The notes: generated by a model from the letters alone, not told the origin. DNA of 57,933 nt from an uncultured Clostridia bacterium (GCA_944384465.1 CALWTK010000006.1:1-57933), one strand, 5' to 3'. Counted from the stretch's first letter, positions 15,259-25,919 are shown. A program made the numbers and translations.

Positions 15259-17289
15259 ATGAATAATAAAGTGACGAAAAATAGTACAAAATTGACTATA
15301 AAAGTTATGTTGGCTATTTTGGCGGTTGTTTTATTGGTGGTGTCCAGTGTGGGCATCTATTTTGCAGTTAAGGATAGGAATAGACCAACTGGAAGTGTGG
15401 GCAATCCATTAGAGTGGTCAGTGGACGAATGGGACGGAGAGAGTAGCAATTCGGACAACTGGCTGGATGGTGACCAGTTTGGTAACAGGGGCGAACGAGT
15501 ATATACAATAGACTCAGTCGAGTCCTTTATCTATTTCATAGACTTAGTGAATAACGAAACGGAAGCACAGAAATATGACAATTTCATGGGCTACACAGTC
15601 TACCTAAACACGAACATAGATCTGAAAGGATATACAATAGAGTCAATAGGTAAGCGAGTAGAGAGAACAAACGGTACAGTATATTCTACCTTCCAAGGCA
15701 CATTTGATGGTTCATACTATACGATATACAATGGGAATATAGCAGGCAATGGCTTGTTTGGCTATGTAGATAATGCGACTATCAAGAACATAGGCTTATA
15801 CAACTGTACAATCACAGGCGAAGGCTCATATGTAGGCGGAATTGTGGGCGAAGCGATCAATACAGATATAGAGAATACATATGTGCGCCTTGGCTCAATC
15901 AACGGAAATAGTGTAGTGGCTGGTATAGCAGGTAGCTTCACTGCCAACGAAGAGCACTATATTACAAATTCCTTTACAGATACTACGATCAACGGAGTGA
16001 GTGTAGCAGGCATAATAGGAAACATATCTGCAAGTGCAATGGTAACGATCAGCAATTCATACTACACGAATCAAGATAGATATAATGTGACAGTTGACAA
16101 TCAAGACAATGTAGTCACAACGAATGTAATCAAAGCAAATAGCGTATCTCAATTCTACAGTTGGGACTATGCAGCAGAATATAATTTAGAGAAGACATGG
16201 TGTAATTATTCATACAAAGAAGGGAGTACTGAATTAAGTTTTTCATACCCAATACTCACCAGGTTCAACAAAGTGTTTATGACAGGCTCATGTTATGAGA
16301 ACACGGTTAAGAATGAGACTACAGGCGAGATCATCAATGCGGACACTATCTCTGACGCATTTGCGAGTGTCAGTGATGAGCAAGAAGCGGAAGTGAACAT
16401 CATAGTAGAGCAAGTGTATATGGAAGACGCAGCGGTAGCGAGTGGGACCAGCACAGTGACCTTAAATACCAGCGTGGACTCTACATTGGTACGAGGGGAC
16501 TCTAATCCAGAGATGTTGGTGGTAGGTGCAGACAACTCAACACTAATCTTGGGTGACGAGAGTGCGAAGATAGAGAGCGATGAGGATGGCAATCTTACTA
16601 GGTTAGACAACCTTCCTACCTTGACATTGGATGGACAGAGAGACTATGTGGAAGAGAACGGCTTAAGGTCAGGCGCGCTAGTATATGCGCAAGGGTATGA
16701 CTTCGAGATGTACTCTAACGTAGTAGTAAAGGACAATATCAACAACACGACTGGCTACGGCGGTGGTGTGTTTATCAATTCGCTAAATGTAGGTAATAGG
16801 ACAAATGGTGAAGTGGACATCACTGGCGGTGGACAAGTGGTAAACTGCGAAGCGGATTATGACGGCGGAGGAGTCTGCGTGGTATGGAGCGCAATGACTA
16901 ACAACCTATCCTTTAACGTCTCAGGCTGTTCAGCGCGCAATGGTGGTGGATTGGCAATCATAGAAGATATAGAGGACAATGCGACTGCTGTAAATTCTTT
17001 AACCAAACTTTATGGCGGAGACAAATATGTAAAACCAGCAGCGAGATATACTGCGACAGGTAAAGGTGATACTACTGTGAGTGGCACATATGCTAATAAT
17101 TATGTTGTTGGTGTAACAGTAGGTAGGTTTACTGGTTATGGCGGAGGAGTGTTCTTCCAAACTACATGGGGGAATGCTGATCTAACATTGTCTGGGGCTC
17201 AATTTATAGCAATACAGCTTCAAAAGGCGGTGGCGTTGCAGCGAGAGATAATGATACAGGTAGCGACGGTGGTGTTGCAGTTAGATTGA
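15259..17289 (+). CDS. Giant surface protein, 5' part (frameshifted)
   Basis: N-terminal portion of a giant cell-surface protein. I place the start at 15259, after the GGGGGAAGG ribosome site; a GTG-type start 30 bases earlier is less likely. Residues 12-36 are a hydrophobic signal or membrane anchor after a Lys-rich start. Next comes a GLUG-like beta-helix region (FQGTFDGSYYTIYNGNI, then GLFGYVDNATIKNIGLYNC), followed by GGGVxI-type beta-helix repeats (YGGGVFINSLNVGN, GGGVCVVWSAM, YGGGVFFQTTW). After about base 17199 the translation loses the repeat pattern and stops at 17287-17289. The repeat continues in the -1 frame, so one base is missing relative to an intact gene. Adhesion or matrix binding is the usual role of such proteins. 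Confidence 0.8.
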   Translation: MNNKVTKNSTKLTIKVMLAILAVVLLVVSSVGIYFAVKDRNRPTGSVGNPLEWSVDEWDGESSNSDNWLDGDQFGNRGERVYTIDSVESFIYFIDLVNNETEAQKYDNFMGYTVYLNTNIDLKGYTIESIGKRVERTNGTVYSTFQGTFDGSYYTIYNGNIAGNGLFGYVDNATIKNIGLYNCTITGEGSYVGGIVGEAINTDIENTYVRLGSINGNSVVAGIAGSFTANEEHYITNSFTDTTINGVSVAGIIGNISASAMVTISNSYYTNQDRYNVTVDNQDNVVTTNVIKANSVSQFYSWDYAAEYNLEKTWCNYSYKEGSTELSFSYPILTRFNKVFMTGSCYENTVKNETTGEIINADTISDAFASVSDEQEAEVNIIVEQVYMEDAAVASGTSTVTLNTSVDSTLVRGDSNPEMLVVGADNSTLILGDESAKIESDEDGNLTRLDNLPTLTLDGQRDYVEENGLRSGALVYAQGYDFEMYSNVVVKDNINNTTGYGGGVFINSLNVGNRTNGEVDITGGGQVVNCEADYDGGGVCVVWSAMTNNLSFNVSGCSARNGGGLAIIEDIEDNATAVNSLTKLYGGDKYVKPAARYTATGKGDTTVSGTYANNYVVGVTVGRFTGYGGGVFFQTTWGNADLTLSGAQFIAIQLQKAVALQREIMIQVATVVLQLD

Positions 17290-20200
17290 CAGGTGCTAGT
17301 ATTTACGATAATGCATCTCAAGGGGATGCTGGCGGAGTATATTGCAGGGGATCTATCTTTATGAGCAGCGGTAAAGTGACTGGTAATAATGCTGATGGTA
17401 ACGGTGGTGGATTATATAGAGAAAACTCCTCAAATGATAATGGAGATTATGGATATGGTTCGGGTTCTAGAACAGGCGGCACACTAGGCGGATCTGGAAG
17501 TAATGAAAATTATGCTATATATAATGGTAACAATACTTATGGCTTTGGCTCAAAATCGTATAGGTGGTATTATAGAACCAGTTCTTTCTCTGGAACGTCT
17601 AAAAGTGAAACAGTGTATTATTATGATATGCCGTCTCCAGTAACTTCATCTCCATCTGGATATTCGTTTGCATATTGGTCAACAAGTTCATCAAGTACAA
17701 GTACATCATATATGGCAAGTGATGCTCCTAACAGGAACATGTCTACCAGTGGCTCAAGCACATATTATGCTGTATATAGGAAAACATTATATTTATATAT
17801 CAATGAATACGTTGAAGCTGGATCTTATTATGGCGTATATAATTATTCATATAATCAGACGACTTCTCAATCTAAAACGGTTTCTATAAGTTTACAAATA
17901 CCAGACGGATATACTTTTGCAGGGTTAACAACTACAGACACTACAATAGATTACAATTATAATAATTATACTATTATAGATGGCATGTATTATTATCAAG
18001 ATACTACATCTACTTACGGCGTGGGTACTACCACAGCACCTACATTCTATACCACTTCATCTACTAGCATCACTTTGAATAATGCGGGAACATATTTGTA
18101 TGCTGTTTATAAAAAAGAATTTGTATTCAATATTTCTTCAAGCAGTACGCACACCGCAACTGTGTATTATGGATATAATGTTAATACTACTATATACAGA
18201 GGGACTTCTCATTATGGGTCAGATACAAAGTCTTATACATACAATGCGACGAGAAGCGGATATAATTTTGAAGGCTGGTCAACTAGCAGATATGGGACAA
18301 GTGCGACTAGCGCAACCGTATCGTCTAGTTCATCGTCTAGTTCGTATTATGCAGTATGGAGTAGGACGCTCACGTTAAAACATTATTATAGAACGTCAAC
18401 AGCATCATACACGACTAGCAATACACTAACTTGCACATACAATGGGTCCATTTCATCTATTACAACTAATGTTACAAGTGTGACTCCGACTCTCATCGGG
18501 TTTACTTTCTATGGATGGGCGACAAGCTCGATTGCGGAGGGAACAAGCACCACACCTACTACATATACATCTAGGACAATTTCAGTGTCGGCGGCAAATA
18601 CGACTAGTTCTTTGTATGCTGTATGGCAAAGGCAAGTGCAATATTATTATGATGGGACAAATACAACGACATATAGATATTATCCATATAATACTAGCAC
18701 AGGGACGAAATATATTTCAATTTCAAACTCTACTCCTACGGGATATAATCTGTATGGTTATACAATTACATCTAGCTTCACAAACAATACGACCACTGCA
18801 CCTAGTTTAGTTAGTTATAGTGGTAATGTATATAATATAGCGACTACTTCAGTTAGTTCTACTGTCTACGCTGTTTACTCAAGGACATGGGATTTCTACG
18901 AAACAACGACAGAAAGGACTACTAAATATACATATTACAATTACCTTACTGAAGATAATGCAACATATGAATTGACATATGATGCTACTAGGACAGGTTA
19001 TTTTTTGGAAGGTTGGGCGATGAATTCAATGGAAACAGTTGTTGCTAGTGGTGGGGCGACTGTTTCTACGGATTATGCTTCGAGTACATGGTTCGCTGTT
19101 TGGTATAAAGAATTAATATTGAATCATTATTATGGAGTGACTTCATATTATATAAGTACTAAAAAAGAGTTGTGTTTATATACAGGTTCAATTGATTCTA
19201 TATCGTCACCTGTAACGACGGACATTCCTGTAAAATCTGGTTTTGATTTCTACGGGTGGACGAAAGACTCACTTAATGAGGGAGCAACTATACTGCCTAC
19301 CATTTATATAGCAGTTAGTCAAGCTACTCCTAATGCTATAACTACAGTGGATTTGTATGCTACTTGGGGGAAAAAAATATCTTATTACCACAATGCTACA
19401 AATGATGTAACATATAGGTATTATCCTTATACAACGGCAGAAGAGATAAAATATATTTATTTACCTACAGATGTCCCAGAGGGGTATAGTTTCAGTGGAT
19501 ATACTACGGATATCAGTTTTACAAATAATACCACTTTGAGTCCAGATTTGGTTTTATATTCTGAATCTGAAAATAATATTGGGTCGGATAACTCTAACAT
19601 GACTATTTATGCTGTGTACAAAAGGCTTTGGCATTTTAATGAAGACGAAGAAACAACTTATGATATATCATCTTATTATATGTATGATGTGGTAGCGAAT
19701 GAAGAGTATGCTCAAAGTTATACCCCATCTAAGGATAATTACACCTTTGCTGGTTGGACAATTGATCCTCAAAGCACACAACCATCTAGCGATTCTAATG
19801 TTAGTTTAACCACAAATTCTGGCGTATGGTATGCAGTATGGGCAGATGCAAGCGGAACAAGAGAGGATGTGCAGATTTTAACGCATACATTCTATACAGC
19901 AAGTGAGACTTCAAATACAGATACAACAACTAAGACTACTTCATATATTCAAGTAACGGTATATTATAACTACTCATTATCTAAAACAAGGACGGCGACT
20001 TCTGGTGGAACAGCGGGGGATTCTACATATTCAAAACTAGAATATCAGTCAGCGAGCATGCCTGAGTACATTTTTGTAGGTTGGACACAAGACAGTGCAA
20101 GTGCTTCGGCAACATGGACGAGCGGAGATAGAACGCCTGTTGATAATGAATCTTGGTATGCAGTTTGGAGATCCAACTCTCAACAAAGTGAAATAGTGGA

Positions 20201-22838
20201 TGGCTCACCTGATACTGGGGTGGATACTTTCACATTAATATTTGATGGCAATAATAGTACGGGTGGCAGTACGGATGATATGACTGGTACAATAATCATT
20301 GACTATGATAGAGAAAGGTTGTATTATTTGCAGTACAATTACGATCTATCTGAATCTATACAGGTTGATGAGAGTTTTGGATCAAATTATGAAAGTGGCA
20401 GGACATATCCAACCCTCACATTGCCAAGCAATGGATTTATTAGAACTGGCTACACATTCACAACATGGGCATTAGGAGGTGGAACAGGGACAACTTATGC
20501 GGTAGGTTCAACATATACGCCAACGAGCGGGACGAGCGCTACTATGTATGCGGTATGGGATGCCAACGATTACATTTTAACGTTTAACGCTAATGGTGGT
20601 ACATTATCAGGTAATGAGACATATATAGTCACATATGATTCAACGAACTACAACAGCATGTCAAGTATAATACCAACAAGAGAAGGATATACGTTCATAG
20701 GTTGGTACACTGATGCGACTGCGGGTGAACAAGTATATGATACCAACGGTCAGGCAGTAGAAGGTACTTATTGGGCGGCTAGCGGAAGCAGTATGATATG
20801 GAATTACGCTGGAGATGTGACATTGTATGCTCATTGGGCACCAGCGACATACAATGTGACGACAGGAATGTCTGCTGGCACAGCGAGTGTGACAGTGGCA
20901 GATACTGGCACATATGGTGAAGGTTTGAGCATATCATGGACAGCGAGTGAAAATACAGCGCAATACACTTATACACTAGATTACGTACGCGTGTATGCGG
21001 GTACGGATACAAGCGGAACATTGCTAGCGACATACACAAGTGGCACGAGTGCTACATATGTAATGAATGGGACGTATTATCCAAATATCTACATATATGC
21101 GACGCATACCGCTACAGTGAACAGATATAATGTGACAATAGTATCTAACAATACGACCTATGGAACAGTGTCGGTAGGTCAAGTAAATGTACCGTATGGT
21201 TCAGTAGTGCAGGCCGATGGAAACATTATCACAATAGGCAGTGAGACAGTGACAGCTACGGTGAAGACGGGGTATCACTTTGTCAGTTGGACTATCCCAG
21301 CTAACACAGTGACAGGAGCGATGACCATCACGGCAGTGTTTGCACCAGACACAGACACAGCATATACAGTGAGACATTACTGGCAGAATGTAGATGACGA
21401 TGAATATACGCTACATGAGACAGAGAACTTGACAGGTACTACAGGCGCACAAGTGACACCAAGCGTGAAGACATACACAGGCTTCAATAGTCCAAGCACG
21501 CAGACAGTGACTGTTGCGGCAGATGGCAGTACAGTAGTAGAATATAGATATACAAGACAGACATATACGGTCAACTTGCAAACAGGCACAGGTGTCACAA
21601 GTGTATCTGGCGGTGGAACATATAGGTACGAAAAAGAGATTACTATCAATGCAGTACTAGCAGAAGGGTATGACTGGAGAAACTGGACAGGAACGACAAC
21701 AATATCTACCCAACAAGCTACAATAACGGTCACTCAGAATATGACCTTGACAGCGAATGCAGATATAAAGGTACTAGTAGTGACCATCACAGCTGGAACA
21801 GGCGGACAAGTGAGTGAGACAAGCGTAGAAGTAGACTATGGCACAGCGGTATCAGTTGACGGAGCGACTCTGACAATAGGTACAACAGTCGTGACAGCTA
21901 CAGCGAATAGTGGATATGAGTTTGACAGTTACTTAAACGTACCAGAGACAGTGACGAGTAATGTAACAATTACAGCACAGTTCGCAGAGATAGTGAACGT
22001 GACTATAGAAGTACAAGGCGAAGTAGGATCAGGTAGTTTCGGAATCAAAGTAAACAATGGAGAAACAATATCTACGAGCGGAACGGTAAGGAAAGGCTCT
22101 ACTATCAATATAGTAGGCACGACCGAACCGGGAGATGAAGAGAATAATGTGTATCAGATAGTGACAGTGTACATAAACGATGAATTGAGTATGAGACCAG
22201 ATACAGGAGACATAAGCGGGAATACAGGTACGATAATCTACTCAGTAGAAGAAGACACGACGATACGCTTTGTATTCTCTGAAGGGTATAGGATGAACAT
22301 CAGCGCGACTGAGGATACTAACGTGGATGGGATTGATATATCTGCTGATATAGATAAGATCACCGCTGATGGTGTCATAGCTACAGACGCGGAAGTGACG
22401 ATCACGATAGACGAGAACACGTTGAAAGGCTCTAACACAGACAGGACATACATAGGTATGATATATACCTTAGAGAGTGGAGAGACAGTTAGCAGGTTGA
22501 ACGACGGAGCTGACGATAATGTAGTAGGCGGCAGCGTAGGAGATGGGTTGTTTGTCTATACGGTAAAAGAGAACGTGATTATAGAAGATATTCATGTGAT
22601 AGTGAAAGGGACAGAGACTATAAATATCGAGATACCAGTAGGTAAGACAGTAGAGATAAGGTCAGCAGATGAAGGCTTTGTGAGGAACTTACAGAATGGG
22701 GAAAATACAATCTTCACAGGAAAGTGGTACATAATGCTACCAATAGATGCTGAGAGCATAGAAACAATCTTTAGTGGCTACGAGATAAGTCAAGAGACGA
22801 CTGGAGCATACGAAGGGTATTACTACTTTGAGCTATAG
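17286..22838 (+). CDS. Giant surface protein, 3' part: InlB-like and MucBP-like repeats
   Basis: Continuation of the preceding protein in the -1 frame; this frame is open from about 17199 without a stop and reads SIYSNTASKGGGVA, resuming the beta-helix pattern. From about 17560 to 20550 there are roughly ten Tyr/Ser/Thr-rich units of 80-110 residues ending in YAVW or YAVY and containing GYxFxGW (for example GYTFAGWTIDPQ). These are InlB B-repeat/Listeria-Bacteroides-type repeats. Next come FNANGGTLSG repeats, a MucBP-like unit (YTVRHYWQNVDDDEYTLHET) and all-beta repeats to the end. No LPXTG signal or C-terminal anchor is present, so retention would depend on the N-terminal helix. Codon choice in the middle (about 17.3-20.5 kb) looks more AT-rich than on either side, suggesting repeat exchange. 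Confidence 0.8.
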   Translation: MTGASIYDNASQGDAGGVYCRGSIFMSSGKVTGNNADGNGGGLYRENSSNDNGDYGYGSGSRTGGTLGGSGSNENYAIYNGNNTYGFGSKSYRWYYRTSSFSGTSKSETVYYYDMPSPVTSSPSGYSFAYWSTSSSSTSTSYMASDAPNRNMSTSGSSTYYAVYRKTLYLYINEYVEAGSYYGVYNYSYNQTTSQSKTVSISLQIPDGYTFAGLTTTDTTIDYNYNNYTIIDGMYYYQDTTSTYGVGTTTAPTFYTTSSTSITLNNAGTYLYAVYKKEFVFNISSSSTHTATVYYGYNVNTTIYRGTSHYGSDTKSYTYNATRSGYNFEGWSTSRYGTSATSATVSSSSSSSSYYAVWSRTLTLKHYYRTSTASYTTSNTLTCTYNGSISSITTNVTSVTPTLIGFTFYGWATSSIAEGTSTTPTTYTSRTISVSAANTTSSLYAVWQRQVQYYYDGTNTTTYRYYPYNTSTGTKYISISNSTPTGYNLYGYTITSSFTNNTTTAPSLVSYSGNVYNIATTSVSSTVYAVYSRTWDFYETTTERTTKYTYYNYLTEDNATYELTYDATRTGYFLEGWAMNSMETVVASGGATVSTDYASSTWFAVWYKELILNHYYGVTSYYISTKKELCLYTGSIDSISSPVTTDIPVKSGFDFYGWTKDSLNEGATILPTIYIAVSQATPNAITTVDLYATWGKKISYYHNATNDVTYRYYPYTTAEEIKYIYLPTDVPEGYSFSGYTTDISFTNNTTLSPDLVLYSESENNIGSDNSNMTIYAVYKRLWHFNEDEETTYDISSYYMYDVVANEEYAQSYTPSKDNYTFAGWTIDPQSTQPSSDSNVSLTTNSGVWYAVWADASGTREDVQILTHTFYTASETSNTDTTTKTTSYIQVTVYYNYSLSKTRTATSGGTAGDSTYSKLEYQSASMPEYIFVGWTQDSASASATWTSGDRTPVDNESWYAVWRSNSQQSEIVDGSPDTGVDTFTLIFDGNNSTGGSTDDMTGTIIIDYDRERLYYLQYNYDLSESIQVDESFGSNYESGRTYPTLTLPSNGFIRTGYTFTTWALGGGTGTTYAVGSTYTPTSGTSATMYAVWDANDYILTFNANGGTLSGNETYIVTYDSTNYNSMSSIIPTREGYTFIGWYTDATAGEQVYDTNGQAVEGTYWAASGSSMIWNYAGDVTLYAHWAPATYNVTTGMSAGTASVTVADTGTYGEGLSISWTASENTAQYTYTLDYVRVYAGTDTSGTLLATYTSGTSATYVMNGTYYPNIYIYATHTATVNRYNVTIVSNNTTYGTVSVGQVNVPYGSVVQADGNIITIGSETVTATVKTGYHFVSWTIPANTVTGAMTITAVFAPDTDTAYTVRHYWQNVDDDEYTLHETENLTGTTGAQVTPSVKTYTGFNSPSTQTVTVAADGSTVVEYRYTRQTYTVNLQTGTGVTSVSGGGTYRYEKEITINAVLAEGYDWRNWTGTTTISTQQATITVTQNMTLTANADIKVLVVTITAGTGGQVSETSVEVDYGTAVSVDGATLTIGTTVVTATANSGYEFDSYLNVPETVTSNVTITAQFAEIVNVTIEVQGEVGSGSFGIKVNNGETISTSGTVRKGSTINIVGTTEPGDEENNVYQIVTVYINDELSMRPDTGDISGNTGTIIYSVEEDTTIRFVFSEGYRMNISATEDTNVDGIDISADIDKITADGVIATDAEVTITIDENTLKGSNTDRTYIGMIYTLESGETVSRLNDGADDNVVGGSVGDGLFVYTVKENVIIEDIHVIVKGTETINIEIPVGKTVEIRSADEGFVRNLQNGENTIFTGKWYIMLPIDAESIETIFSGYEISQETTGAYEGYYYFEL

Positions 22839-22852
22839 GGATCTGAATATAT

Positions 22853-22883
22853 AAAAAAGGAGGCAGAAATTGCCTCCTTTTTT
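22853..22883. terminator. Strong symmetric terminator
   Basis: Perfect 13-base stem AAAAAAGGAGGCA / TGCCTCCTTTTTT with a five-base loop, after the surface-protein gene. It could also stop transcripts from the convergent activase operon. Confidence 0.85.
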
Positions 22884-22986
22884 CATATTTAGTATAATGA
22901 ATCCTTTTGTAAATTTTAATAAAATATAATATATCTACAATTGATATGTAATTTTTATCCGATCGATCGGATTAATCGACTAATAG

Positions 22987-23937
22987 TTAGCTGATTTTGA
23001 CAGCACCATTATCACATTTGTTGCCCCATGCATCTATAAGCTTGTTGTCCTTGAATACGCAAACTATTTCGCAATGATTTGCACATTTTGGGCAATCGAA
23101 GCCAGTTGTTTTGAATTCTATATCCGCTACGTCAAAGGAAAAATCTTTTTCTATTCCTGAATTTTTGGCAAGCACTGCGACACCGAATGCTCCCATCAGA
23201 TGGCCATTTTTATCCACTATTACTTCATGACCTACAGCATCTTCAAACGCCTTCTTTACTCCGACATTTTTGCTGACTCCACCCTGGAAAACAATTGGTG
23301 GATTGAATTTTTTACCTTTGCCAATGTTGTTTAAATAATTTGTCACGACCGCTTTGCACAGACCCGCTATGATGTCTTCTTTGCTGTGTCCGATTTGTGC
23401 CTTGTGGACTAAGTCACTTTCTGCAAAGACTGTGCATCTCGCGGCAATATTAGTAGGATGCTTTGACCTAAGGGCAATCTCTCCAAATTCTTCTACAGAA
23501 ACACCTAATCTATGTGCTTGCGATGAAAGGAAAGAGCCTGTCCCAGCAGCACACAATGTGTTCATAGCATAGTCTACTACGTATCCATTTTCAATAATTA
23601 TGATTTTTGAATCTTGACCGCCGATTTCAAAAATTGTGCTCACATCTGGATGTAGCGTAGTTGTGCCAACAGCGTGAGCAGTGATTTCATTTTTTACTAC
23701 ACTGGCGTTAGTCATGACTCCAATCAGTTTTCTTGCGCTACCAGTCGTACCGACTGAAACTATCTTTATATCCTTATCTTTCAATTGATTTTCTAAAACT
23801 TTTAATAGTCTTTTGACAGCAGCCATTGGGTCACCTTCTGTCCAAAGATATTCACTAGCAACAATCTCTAAATTTTCGTCAATTACAACACCTTTGGTTG
23901 AAATTGAACCTATATCAATTCCTAAATAACCTTTCAT
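22987..23937 (-). CDS. BcrAD/BadFG-type acyl-CoA dehydratase activase
   Basis: ATP-dependent activator of the 2-hydroxyacyl-CoA dehydratase (HgdC/CompA) family: a dimer with one [4Fe-4S] cluster at its interface that passes a high-energy electron to a partner. The 316 residues include the actin-like ATPase fold (GIDIGSISTKGVVID; EIGGQDSKIIIIENG) and the two cluster cysteines, in CAAGTGSF and ARCTVFAESD. It carries an extra C-terminal CPKCANHCEIVC segment, beyond the basic activase. It is the last gene of a five-gene minus-strand operon with two DUF2229-type proteins. No hydroxyacyl-CoA dehydratase proper or CoA-ligase is nearby, so the substrate is unknown; the set may be a double-cubane-type reductase (inference). 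Confidence 0.9.
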   Translation of the reverse strand: MKGYLGIDIGSISTKGVVIDENLEIVASEYLWTEGDPMAAVKRLLKVLENQLKDKDIKIVSVGTTGSARKLIGVMTNASVVKNEITAHAVGTTTLHPDVSTIFEIGGQDSKIIIIENGYVVDYAMNTLCAAGTGSFLSSQAHRLGVSVEEFGEIALRSKHPTNIAARCTVFAESDLVHKAQIGHSKEDIIAGLCKAVVTNYLNNIGKGKKFNPPIVFQGGVSKNVGVKKAFEDAVGHEVIVDKNGHLMGAFGVAVLAKNSGIEKDFSFDVADIEFKTTGFDCPKCANHCEIVCVFKDNKLIDAWGNKCDNGAVKIS

Positions 23938-23944
23938 ATTTCAC

Positions 23945-25006
23945 CTACTTTTTCTTCGCTTTTAACATGTCATAAAATGCTTCTAATCTTGTCTTGACGC
24001 CCGTCTCACTTGTTTGAGAATCAAAGCTAAAATACAGGATAGGGACTTTGTGGTCCTTGCTGATATTTTGCAATATTGTCTGAGCGTTGATCTCTGGCGT
24101 ACACCCAAAGCATTTGACATGAATGATGCCATCTAGCCCATTTTTTGCATATTTCAACGCTTCCGCTACAGTATAGTTTGCAGTCGCGCCAATATTGAAT
24201 TTGGCGTATTTTTTTGAGATTTTTCGTACCTTTTTGTATTTGCTGTTTATTATTGTGTTGGTCAAATTCATCTCTCTATGTACTTCTATCCCCATGTTTT
24301 CTAGTTCTTTTTCTATAAAATAATTGCTAAATGGCTCTTGTACTGTATAATAATCACCGACAAAGCCGACTCTAATTGGTCTCTTTGGCTTGTCAATCTT
24401 TACTGAATATAATTTTTTCAGATATTCTTTCTTTAATTTTTTATATTCCTTATGACTATATGTCTTATCCAACTTTTGCTTGAATTCATTAAAGATGTTT
24501 TCCATTTCATTTTTGTTCACTTCAAAGCCCACGTTTTTTCTTATATAGTCTTCCATTTTGTCAATTGTTTTGATAATGCCGATTGTTGTTGGTAGGGCAG
24601 AAGCAACTTTCAGAATTGACATATTAGGATTGACTATTTTTAAATGGTTCATGATTGATTTCGGAGATTTGAAGTTGATCTCTGCCATGTTGAAAAAGTT
24701 AAAATTGTACCCCATATCTTTCAATATCTTTTCTTCCAGTTCTCCGTAATAATTTAGTCTGCAACTGCCATATATCTGCATCAAGCAGTTTGCACCATTG
24801 TTCAATGCCTCGATATGACAACCCAGGCAATATTTAAATGGAGTACATACATAATCTGGGCTATTTTTACTGCCTAGGTCAATCGTGTTTTTAGTGATTG
24901 GCGGTGGGGTGAGATATTTTACACCAAACCCGTTTTCAAACAGATATCTAAAAGCACACGAATAACTTCCCCATTGTGGAAAACATGCTAAAATTTCGTT
25001 ATTCAT
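23945..25006 (-). CDS. DUF2229-type, 2-hydroxyacyl-CoA dehydratase-like protein (B)
   Basis: A 353-residue cytoplasmic protein related to the subunits of 2-hydroxyglutaryl-CoA dehydratase and to the DUF2229 activase-associated family. Probable cluster cysteines lie in DYVCTPFKYCLGCHIEAL (residues 51-68), YGSCRLNYYGE and HVKCFGCTPE. It overlaps the upstream paralogous gene by eight bases and lies seven bases before the activase gene, so all three are translationally coupled. The likely role is a [4Fe-4S]- or double-cubane-cluster reductase component receiving electrons from the activase. The substrate is not known. Confidence 0.8.
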   Translation of the reverse strand: MNNEILACFPQWGSYSCAFRYLFENGFGVKYLTPPPITKNTIDLGSKNSPDYVCTPFKYCLGCHIEALNNGANCLMQIYGSCRLNYYGELEEKILKDMGYNFNFFNMAEINFKSPKSIMNHLKIVNPNMSILKVASALPTTIGIIKTIDKMEDYIRKNVGFEVNKNEMENIFNEFKQKLDKTYSHKEYKKLKKEYLKKLYSVKIDKPKRPIRVGFVGDYYTVQEPFSNYFIEKELENMGIEVHREMNLTNTIINSKYKKVRKISKKYAKFNIGATANYTVAEALKYAKNGLDGIIHVKCFGCTPEINAQTILQNISKDHKVPILYFSFDSQTSETGVKTRLEAFYDMLKAKKK

Positions 25007-25919
25007 TTCTTCCGTTCCTTTTAAAATTCAATATATCTACAAAACTCTCTAACCTTGTCTCAATGCCCGCGGTCGCATCTTGCGCGTCAATGGTTAAACT
25101 CAATATAGGCACATCCCTATACTGGCGTATGATCATCTCGTTGCACATACTGTCCGGACCGCAGGGATAAGTTGTGACAAGGATTACGCCATCTACTAGA
25201 TCCTTGTACAACTCCAACGCACCAACAAGATGCCTATTGTACGCCCATGGCAAAGTCTTGGTCACTTTGAATGATGTTTTGATACATTTTTTTGCGTCTA
25301 GATATTCGGCGATGATAGGTTCAACATCTAGTTTTTTCAACATGTTCAGTATAGGTTCACCTACATATTTGTCACCTACGTTATATGCATGCGCAAGGAC
25401 TAAAACTTTTATTTTTTTTGAATTTTTTATTACATTTTCCTGGGTCTCGCTACGGAACATTTCGTAATAAAATTGTGTTTGTTTGGCTATTCTGTAAGCA
25501 TATTTCCCTAGAGATTTTTTTATCTTCAAATATTTGCAGAGTTTATAAAAAGCCCTGAATTCTCTAGGCTTTTTGTGACCATAGTCGTTATAAAATAATA
25601 TTTTCAAATTATAATTTCTAAATGTATTTTTGACTAAATCGTACTGTGCACGAAAGTTTAGGCAAGTTTCGCTATTTAGTGCGTATTCAATCCTAGGGAT
25701 AAAGATATAGTCACATTTATCTTTTAGATAATCTATGTGACCTAAAAAGATTTTTATTGGAAGGCAGGTCTCATCTATGGCATATTTTGAGCCGTTGTCA
25801 ATGATCTCTTTGTTCGTCTCTGGACTGATGATATAATCAATGCCTAATTCGTCAAAAAATTTTGTCCACAATTTTTCATTTTTGTAATAGAGCAGTGCTC
25901 GTGGTATTCCTATTTTCAT
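24999..25919 (-). CDS. DUF2229-type, acyl-CoA dehydratase activase-related protein (A)
   Basis: A 306-residue protein starting MKIGIPRALLYYKNEKLWTKFFDELG, the hallmark start of DUF2229 activase-related proteins. Conserved Cys residues occur in AIDETCLPIKIFLGHI, YALNSETCLNFRAQYD and VTTYPCGPDSMCNEMI, which are plausible cluster ligands. The C-terminal end (TIDAQDATAGIETRLESFVDIL) closely parallels the end of the next gene (FDSQTSETGVKTRLEAFYDML), so the two arose by duplication and probably form a heterodimer. It sits nine bases after degV in the MarR-led operon. Confidence 0.85.
   Translation of the reverse strand: MKIGIPRALLYYKNEKLWTKFFDELGIDYIISPETNKEIIDNGSKYAIDETCLPIKIFLGHIDYLKDKCDYIFIPRIEYALNSETCLNFRAQYDLVKNTFRNYNLKILFYNDYGHKKPREFRAFYKLCKYLKIKKSLGKYAYRIAKQTQFYYEMFRSETQENVIKNSKKIKVLVLAHAYNVGDKYVGEPILNMLKKLDVEPIIAEYLDAKKCIKTSFKVTKTLPWAYNRHLVGALELYKDLVDGVILVTTYPCGPDSMCNEMIIRQYRDVPILSLTIDAQDATAGIETRLESFVDILNFKRNGRNE

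Noticed and set aside
17190..17300. Programmed -1 frameshift in the surface-protein gene
   Set aside because: No convincing slippery heptamer or downstream pseudoknot is seen near 17199; a missing base is simpler.
20779..21039. Minus-strand open frames inside the surface-protein gene and other long genes
   Set aside because: They are shadows of strongly biased plus-strand coding sequence, without ribosome sites or recognisable products.
22700..22838. Sortase (LPXTG) anchor on the giant surface protein
   Set aside because: The C-terminus ends in GAYEGYYYFEL, with no LPXTG motif, hydrophobic helix or basic tail.
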